DNA of 64,000 nucleotides from NCBI RefSeq assembly GCF_014646055.1, contig NZ_BMMS01000008.1:1-64000 (forward strand), in the 5' to 3' direction. The notes beneath the pieces are model-generated. The model made no database searches. It worked only from the letters and a program-made list of their open reading frames with translations, and had not been told where the DNA came from. The DNA comes from Wenjunlia tyrosinilytica. GTDB taxonomy: Bacteria; Actinomycetota; Actinomycetes; Streptomycetales; Streptomycetaceae. Both the position numbers and the translations under genes were made by a program. Positions 54,434 through 64,000 of this stretch are shown one piece after another; the first letter of the stretch is position 1, and every line of letters begins with the position of its first letter.

Positions 54434-55750
54434 CTACCAGGCCGGAGGCGGGCCGAACTGCTCGCCTGCGCGCGGCGGCGCCGAGTCGGCGGCCACCCGG
54501 CGCCGGGAGACCAGCGCCCAGCCGCCGAGGCAGAGCACCAGCACCGTTCCGGCGCCGATCCCCGCGAAGCCGATCAGCTTCTTGCCCGCGCCGCCGCCGC
54601 TCGTCCCCGTCCCGTCGTCGCCGCTGAGGCCGAATCCGGCCTTCACCGGGTCACCGATGTACGTCGGCCCCTGCTGGCGCTTGCCGCGAACAGTCAGCCG
54701 GAGCGTGACCGGGACCTTGCCCCTGACGAGCCTGGCGACGTCCGGGTGCACGCTCACCGCCAGGTAGTACCGCCCGGCGAAGCGCATCCTCGTGACGTCC
54801 CGCCCATGGTCGGAGAAGCGGTTGGCGTAGGCGGCGGGAGCGGTGCCGAACCGCAGGACCGTCTGCTCGCCGGTGTACGACGTGCTGTCGTCGATGACCT
54901 GCCCGCGAGCGCTGTTGTAGAGCTCGATCCGCGCTCCCGGGGCGGAGAAGCCCGAATGTCCGGTGGCCGGTGCGTTGGCGAACTCGGCGGTGGCGAAAAG
55001 CTGTTGGCCCCAGTCGACCGGAATCGCGAAGAAGTGCGTCTCTCCCGGCGACAGCCGGTCCTTCCACACCCCGGCCGCCAGAACGCTCGCGTCGTTGAAA
55101 CCGGTGCCGCCCTCGCGGACCTTCGCCTCGCCGATCGGCGGGGTCGGCGTCGCGCTGCTCCAACTGGCCTCGCCGGGCTGCCCGGAGGTGCCCGCCTTCA
55201 CCCCGGGCTCCGTCATGAAGCGGATCTCGATCGGCCAGCGGCCCTGGTCGGAGGAGATGGCGCTGGTGCGCTCCACGGCGAGCAGGTACGTCCCCGCCTC
55301 CTGGCAGGACCCGTCCTGCTCGATCTCCCTGGCCGCGTAGTCGGCGATCGGCCGCACGGCCCGGTCCGCCTCGAAGGTGGGGTCGCCACCCTGGCCGCAC
55401 GAGGTGTTGTCGGTGCTCTCCAGCGTGACCTTGACGCCGTCGCCGTAGGCGACCCTGGCCCCGGGCCTCGGCGCGGCCACCGCCGACAGGTAGGCATTGG
55501 ACTTCTCGTCCAAGGCGACGCTGTAGTACAGCTTCTGGCCGCGCCCGATGCTGTCCGTGTAGATCCCCGGCGTCAACGACGGCCCGTCGGCGCTGCTCTC
55601 GGCGCCCTCCACCTTCTTCGCGCCCTCGGCCGTCCGGTAGGCGGGCACGGACGACCCGCTCCCGGCCAGGGCGCTCCCCGGCCAGGCGGCCACCAGCCAC
55701 AGCGCCGCGGCCACCGCCGAACCGGTGCGGACCCACTTCGCGCGCTTCAT
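54434..55750 (-). CDS. Secreted protein with C-terminal membrane anchor
   Basis: 438 residues. Signal peptide (AAALWLVAAWPGSALA), then a long beta-rich extracellular region with a few cysteines (TSCGQGGD, DGSCQEAGTY), a Gly-rich hinge (GGGAGKK), and a C-terminal helix (GIGAGTVLVLCLGGWALV) with a short basic tail (SRRRVAAD). Function not recognised; the layout resembles conserved actinobacterial surface proteins with copper-amine-oxidase- or pro-peptide-like parts. Convergent with the kinase. Confidence 0.65.
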   Translation of the reverse strand: MKRAKWVRTGSAVAAALWLVAAWPGSALAGSGSSVPAYRTAEGAKKVEGAESSADGPSLTPGIYTDSIGRGQKLYYSVALDEKSNAYLSAVAAPRPGARVAYGDGVKVTLESTDNTSCGQGGDPTFEADRAVRPIADYAAREIEQDGSCQEAGTYLLAVERTSAISSDQGRWPIEIRFMTEPGVKAGTSGQPGEASWSSATPTPPIGEAKVREGGTGFNDASVLAAGVWKDRLSPGETHFFAIPVDWGQQLFATAEFANAPATGHSGFSAPGARIELYNSARGQVIDDSTSYTGEQTVLRFGTAPAAYANRFSDHGRDVTRMRFAGRYYLAVSVHPDVARLVRGKVPVTLRLTVRGKRQQGPTYIGDPVKAGFGLSGDDGTGTSGGGAGKKLIGFAGIGAGTVLVLCLGGWALVSRRRVAADSAPPRAGEQFGPPPAW

Positions 55751-55898
55751 CGCACCGATTCCCCGCTCCCCCTCGGCCGTCGCCACCAGCGCGAAGCTAG
55801 CCAATGTGCACAGGCGAACTCAACCGGCACCGCGTCACGGTCCGGAAACAGCGAGACCCCGACCGCCAGAGGCGATCGGGGCCCGGAAAGCCGTCGGA

Positions 55899-56039
55899 TC
55901 AGGAGTGGACGCCGGAACCGGCCGGGACGGAGTCCGTAGCCTCGGTCCACAGGTCCTGCTCGGCACGGTCCGCCTGGATCTGGCGGTACACGAAGAGACC
56001 AGCGACAGCCGCCAGTGCGATCAGGAGAAACTTCTTCAC
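55899..56039 (-). CDS. DLW-39 family peptide
   Basis: 46 residues: a hydrophobic helix (KFLLIALAAVAGLFVYRQIQ) followed by ADRAEQDLWTEATDSVPAG, which carries the D-L-W motif that names the family. The tiny gene is too short for most gene callers but well supported by a GTG start and a nearby AGGAAGAGG. Common in Streptomyces near the gyrase region; function unknown. Confidence 0.85.
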   Translation of the reverse strand: MKKFLLIALAAVAGLFVYRQIQADRAEQDLWTEATDSVPAGSGVHS

Positions 56040-56186
56040 CGCGCGACCTCTTCCTCAAGACATCTGGGAGTTGAGCACCGGTGCATCCGAAGCTGTGCAC
56101 GGATGCTTCCGTGCGCCCGATGATACACACCGGCCGAGATCAATCGGTGACCTGGGGACCCTGTCGCCCGGCCCCGGAAAGCCAAA

Positions 56187-56214
56187 CGCCCCGGACCTCG
56201 ATGAGTCCGGGGCG
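56187..56214 (-). terminator. Terminator of tRNA-Ile
   Basis: A perfect 10-bp stem (CGCCCCGGAC / GTCCGGGGCG) with an 8-base loop, 12 bases past the tRNA 3' end and followed on the minus strand by TTTGGCTTT. Confidence 0.85.
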
Positions 56215-56225
56215 CATGTGCCGTG

Positions 56226-56299
56226 TGGGGCTAACAGGACTTGAACCTGTGGCCTCTTCCTTATCAGGGAAGCGCTCTAACCGTCTGAGCTATAGCCCC
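56226..56299 (-). tRNA. ile tRNA: tRNA-Ile (anticodon GAT)
   Basis: 74 bases. Acceptor stem GGGGCTA/TAGCCCC, D-arm TAGCTCAGACGGTTAGAGC, anticodon loop CTGATAA on a CTTCC/GGAAG stem (GAT), T-arm GGTTCAAGTCC. CCA not encoded. Lies just downstream of the gyrase block. Confidence 0.97.
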
Positions 56300-56379
56300 G
56301 CGCTGCACCGAAAGATTAGCGCACCGCGGGGCCGCCGCCCAAATCGATTGGCCACTGCCCCCGCCCCCCCGGAGGGCGG

Positions 56380-56994
56380 CTACTCGTCCTCGGCCAGTGT
56401 GAGCTCGATACCGCCCACGAAGCCCGCCGAGAGGTTGTAGATGAAAGAGCCCAGCGTCGCCAGGGCTGTGGCGAGGACCACGTCGATCACGGCGATGACC
56501 GTCGTGAACATCATCACGCGCGACAGCGACAGGAACCCCTGGAGGTCGAATCCGCCGTCGGTTCCCGAGCCGGTCGCCTCGCTGATGGTCTTGCCGACCG
56601 TGCCGAACACGCCGATCGCGTCCAGCACCATCCACAGCACCGCCACCGCGACGATCGTGCACACGCCCAGCGCGATCGACAGCAGGAAGCTGACCTTCAT
56701 CACCGACCACGGGTCGGCCTTGGCCACCCTCAGCCGCGCCTTGCGGGTGCGCGGCGCGGGGCGGGCCGCCGGACGCGGGCGACGGGTGGCCTGCGCCGGG
56801 TCGCCCGGCACCGCCGGACCCGCCTGGGGCGGGCCGTAGGCGGCGGGCGGCTGGGCCGGCGGCTGGTAGGCCTGCGGGGGCTGGTGCGGTTGCGGACGGG
56901 GGCTTTCGGCCGGCGTCCCTGCGGAGTCGCCCCCATGAGTCGGCGCGTACGCCGCCCGCCCCGTGCCGCCCGCGGAACCCTGGGTTCCACTCAC
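56380..56994 (-). CDS. DUF3566 membrane protein
   Basis: 204 residues. A long cytoplasmic N-terminal stretch rich in Pro/Gln/Ala (~100 residues), then a conserved domain with two helices (VMKVSFLLSIALGVCTIVAVAVLWM…LSLSRVMMFTTVIAVIDVVLATA) and an end (ALATLGSFIYNLSAGFVGGIELTL) typical of DUF3566. It follows gyrA by two bases in the same direction. Conserved next to gyrA in actinobacteria; function unknown, possibly membrane-associated. Confidence 0.85.
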   Translation of the reverse strand: MSGTQGSAGGTGRAAYAPTHGGDSAGTPAESPRPQPHQPPQAYQPPAQPPAAYGPPQAGPAVPGDPAQATRRPRPAARPAPRTRKARLRVAKADPWSVMKVSFLLSIALGVCTIVAVAVLWMVLDAIGVFGTVGKTISEATGSGTDGGFDLQGFLSLSRVMMFTTVIAVIDVVLATALATLGSFIYNLSAGFVGGIELTLAEDE

Positions 56995-56996
56995 GA

Positions 56997-59603
<2,607 letters not shown>

Positions 59604-59673
59604 CGCTGGTCAAGGTCCTTTCGGAGTGCAGCCCACACGGACTGCGATGTGCGGGCCGGAGGTCTGCGGCGGC

Positions 59674-61896
<2,223 letters not shown>

Positions 61897-62008
61897 CTAC
61901 ACGCGGACCCAGGCGACAAGAGGCTCACATAGGCGCTGAAGGCTTCCGGATGAGCACCCTCCGCGATGCCCGCGCACCCCTCGTTACCGGGCGGTCACCT
62001 GGTACGCC

Positions 62009-62650
62009 CTACCCATAGGTGTCCCCCGGCCCCTTGCTCCCCGGAGCCCTCAGCCGCCCCCTGGGACGCGGAGGCCCCATCGGCCCCAAAACCTTGATCA
62101 ACTTCACGGTGCCATGGCCCAGATCCGCGTTCAGCCGCGCCACCAGCTGCGGAGCCAGCAGCCGCAGCTGCGTCGCCCACGCCGTCGAATCGCACTGAAC
62201 GGTCAGCACCCGCTCGTCCTCGTCGTAGGACTTCGGCTCGCAGTGCTGCGCCACCTCCGGCCCCACCAGCTGGGGCCACCGGCCCATCACCCCGCCGACC
62301 GCCGCCGGTGTCTCCCACCCGCGCTCGGTGATCAGCCGGTGCACCGCGGCGCCCAGCGGCAGCGGATCCCTGCCGTCCGCCCTCGCACCGCTGCGCAGGC
62401 CCCCGCGCCTGGCCTGCTTCTTCTTCCTGACCTCTTCACCGCGGGCCTTGGCCTGCTCACGCGCCGCGCGCAGCGCCACCCGCGCCAGATCCACCCCGGA
62501 CAGGCCAGGGGCCGACGGATCAGGACCGGGCACCTCGGGAGCGGCGCCCTCCTTGCCCGAGTCCGGCTCCTTGCCCGAGTCCGGCCGCCGCTCGGGGCCG
62601 GTCCTGTCGGGGCCCCCTCTGTCCGGGCCGCCTCTGCCGGGGCCGGTCAC
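62009..62650 (-). CDS. DciA-like (DUF721) protein
   Basis: 213 residues. A Pro/Gly/Ser/Lys-rich N-terminus with short repeats ([22 protein letters not shown]) is followed by the DUF721 core ([56 protein letters not shown]), which resembles DciA, the helicase loader for bacteria without DnaC. GTG start overlaps the recF stop (GTGA). Conserved between recF and gyrB in actinobacteria. Confidence 0.85.
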   Translation of the reverse strand: MTGPGRGGPDRGGPDRTGPERRPDSGKEPDSGKEGAAPEVPGPDPSAPGLSGVDLARVALRAAREQAKARGEEVRKKKQARRGGLRSGARADGRDPLPLGAAVHRLITERGWETPAAVGGVMGRWPQLVGPEVAQHCEPKSYDEDERVLTVQCDSTAWATQLRLLAPQLVARLNADLGHGTVKLIKVLGPMGPPRPRGRLRAPGSKGPGDTYG

Positions 62651-63771
62651 GACGCCCTCACCGCGGTCCCGTCCGACACCGAGAAACGCGCCCCCGCCAG
62701 CACCGCGGGAACGTCCTCGTCCACCGCCGCCGTCACCAGCACCTGCTCACCGGGAGCCACCAGCTCCGCCAGGCGCCTGCGCCGCGAGGCGTCCAGCTCG
62801 GCGAACACGTCGTCGAGGACCAGCACCGGCTCGGCGCCGTCGGCGCGCAGCAACTCGAACGAAGCGATCCGCAGCGCCAGGGCGTACGACCACGACTCCC
62901 CATGGCTGGCGTAGCCCTTCGCGGGCAACTCGCCCAGCTTCAGCACCAGATCGTCCCGGTGCGGGCCCACCAGCGTGATCCCCCGCTCCAGTTCCTGCTT
63001 GCGCGCCTCGCCCAGGGCGCCCAGCAGCGCCTGCGCCAACTGCTCGGGACCGGCCGCGGCCATCGGCCCCATCGAAGCGCGGTACTCCAGCGCCGTGGGC
63101 CCGCCGCCCGGCGCCAGCTGCTCGTACGCCTTGTCCACCAACGGGTGCAGCGCCGCCACGAGATCCAGCCGCGCCGCCAGCAACTGCGCGCCGGCGCGCG
63201 CCAGATGCTGGTCCCACACGTCCAGCGTCGACAGGTCCACCCGGCCGCTGCCGCGACGGGCCGTGGCCGCGGACTTCAGCAGGGCGTTGCGCTGCTTGAG
63301 CACCCGATCGTAGTCCTGGCGCACGCCCGCCATCCGCGGGGAACGGGTGGTGACCAGCTCGTCCAGGAACCGGCGGCGCTCCCCCGGATCCCCCTTGACC
63401 AGCGCCAGGTCCTCGGGCGCGAACAGCACCGTCCGCACGATCCCCAGGACATCGCGGGGGCGCACCTGCGACGAGCGGTTGATCCTGGCGCGGTTGGCCC
63501 GGCCGGGGTTGATCTCCAGCTCCACCAGTTGCTGCCGCTCGCCCTGGACCACGGCCGCCCGCACGATCGCGCGCTCGGCGCCCTGCCGCACCAGCGGGGC
63601 GTCACCGGCCACCCGGTGGCTGCCCAGCGTCGCCAGATAGCCGATCGCCTCGACGAGGTTCGTCTTGCCCTGGCCGTTGGGACCGACAAAGGTGGTCACG
63701 CCCGGGTCGAGGGGGACCTCGACCCGGGCGTAGGACCGGAAATCGGCGAGCGACAGATGCGCTACGTGCAT
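62647..63771 (-). CDS. recF: DNA replication/repair protein RecF
   Basis: 374 residues. Walker [16 protein letters not shown] (residues ~30-44), Walker B and signature [15 protein letters not shown] near the C-terminus, with TWNEAR-like arms between. RecF loads RecA at gaps. It starts 54 bases after the 6-phosphogluconate dehydrogenase gene and overlaps the DciA-like gene. Confidence 0.97.
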   Translation of the reverse strand: MHVAHLSLADFRSYARVEVPLDPGVTTFVGPNGQGKTNLVEAIGYLATLGSHRVAGDAPLVRQGAERAIVRAAVVQGERQQLVELEINPGRANRARINRSSQVRPRDVLGIVRTVLFAPEDLALVKGDPGERRRFLDELVTTRSPRMAGVRQDYDRVLKQRNALLKSAATARRGSGRVDLSTLDVWDQHLARAGAQLLAARLDLVAALHPLVDKAYEQLAPGGGPTALEYRASMGPMAAAGPEQLAQALLGALGEARKQELERGITLVGPHRDDLVLKLGELPAKGYASHGESWSYALALRIASFELLRADGAEPVLVLDDVFAELDASRRRRLAELVAPGEQVLVTAAVDEDVPAVLAGARFSVSDGTAVRAS

Positions 63772-63825
63772 GGGCTTCCGAGCTGCTTTCCAGGGCTGCT
63801 TGAGCCGCTCGCGCGGCTGTTGGGA

Positions 63826-64000
63826 CTACTTCTTGGAAGCCTCGACGGCGTGGCCGCCGAACTGGTTGCGCAGCGCGGCGATCATCTTCATCTGCGGGGA
63901 GTCGTCCTGGCGCGAGGAGAACCGCGCGAACAGCGACGCGGTGATCGCGGGCAGCGGAACGGCGTGGTCGATCGCCGCCTCCACGGTCCAGCGGCCCTCG
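63826..64000 (-). CDS. gnd: 6-phosphogluconate dehydrogenase, C-terminal part (gene continues beyond the window)
   Basis: Only the last ~57 codons are visible, reading …HAVPLPAITASLFARFSSRQDD…MKMIAALRNQFGGHAVEASKK to the stop at 63826. This is the C-terminal helical end of decarboxylating 6-phosphogluconate dehydrogenase of the YqeC/GntZ type. The gene normally lies between dnaN and recF in Streptomyces. Confidence 0.8.
   Translation of the reverse strand, partial: EGRWTVEAAIDHAVPLPAITASLFARFSSRQDDSPQMKMIAALRNQFGGHAVEASKK

Overview
The window is about 64 kb of very GC-rich actinobacterial chromosome. Gene content and order point to Streptomyces or a close relative, on one side of the replication origin. 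The right end carries gyrA, gyrB, a DciA-like gene, recF and the end of a 6-phosphogluconate dehydrogenase gene on the minus strand, an order usually found next to dnaN-dnaA-oriC (oriC itself lies outside). CrgA, a DLW-39 peptide, class E sortases and the fhaA-fhaB-pstP-rodA/ftsW-pbpA-pknB division cluster support this assignment. Three tRNA genes are present: Leu-CAG, Ala-TGC and Ile-GAT.

Left third (1-25 kb), mainly accessory metabolism. It opens with the end of a poly-gamma-glutamate synthase gene (pgsB), pgsC and an anchored NlpC/P60 peptidase. Next come a K+ channel, a molybdenum cofactor pair (moeA and a MobA-DUF6457 fusion) and a branched-chain 2-oxoacid dehydrogenase operon (E1alpha, E1beta, E2) divergent from a BkdR-like Lrp regulator. 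A phenylacetate block follows: a TetR regulator (probable PaaR), a decayed paaK, paaH, divergent paaN, and paaABCDE about 5 kb further on. Between these lie small membrane or secreted proteins, a SpoU methyltransferase, a truncated CGNR gene, a DNA-binding protein and an HTTM/DUF5819 pair. A palindrome ACCGA-N4-TCGGT recurs at the bkd/bkdR, paaH/paaN and paaA promoters, with a one-mismatch copy in front of the TetR gene, which suggests one regulon. A KstR-like palindrome precedes an acyl-CoA dehydrogenase gene.

Middle (25-35 kb): rhodanese, J-domain protein, DUF2252 protein, a large PAS-GAF-PP2C-ATPase signalling protein, HxlR regulator and divergent azoreductase, and a copper P-type ATPase behind a CsoR-type operator, then tRNA-Leu.

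Right half (35-64 kb), conserved cell-cycle core: the FHA/phosphatase/SEDS/PBP/PASTA-kinase operon, three class E sortases interleaved with a glutamine amidotransferase, DUF881, crgA, rhomboid protease, cyclophilin, DUF5324, an NAD(P)-binding protein, a second kinase, a secreted protein, DLW-39, DUF3566 and the gyrase/recF block.

Most unusual features: (1) a five-copy, nearly identical 108-bp tandem repeat in frame inside the bkd E1alpha gene just before its thiamine-diphosphate motif, with smaller in-frame repeat insertions in nearby PaaH, PaaE and the MobA fusion; (2) a cluster of DnaA-box-like sequences at 48.48-48.68 kb between two convergent genes; (3) several intergenic tandem repeats with 14-, 16- and 42-bp periods. 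No transposase, integrase, prophage or CRISPR array was seen.
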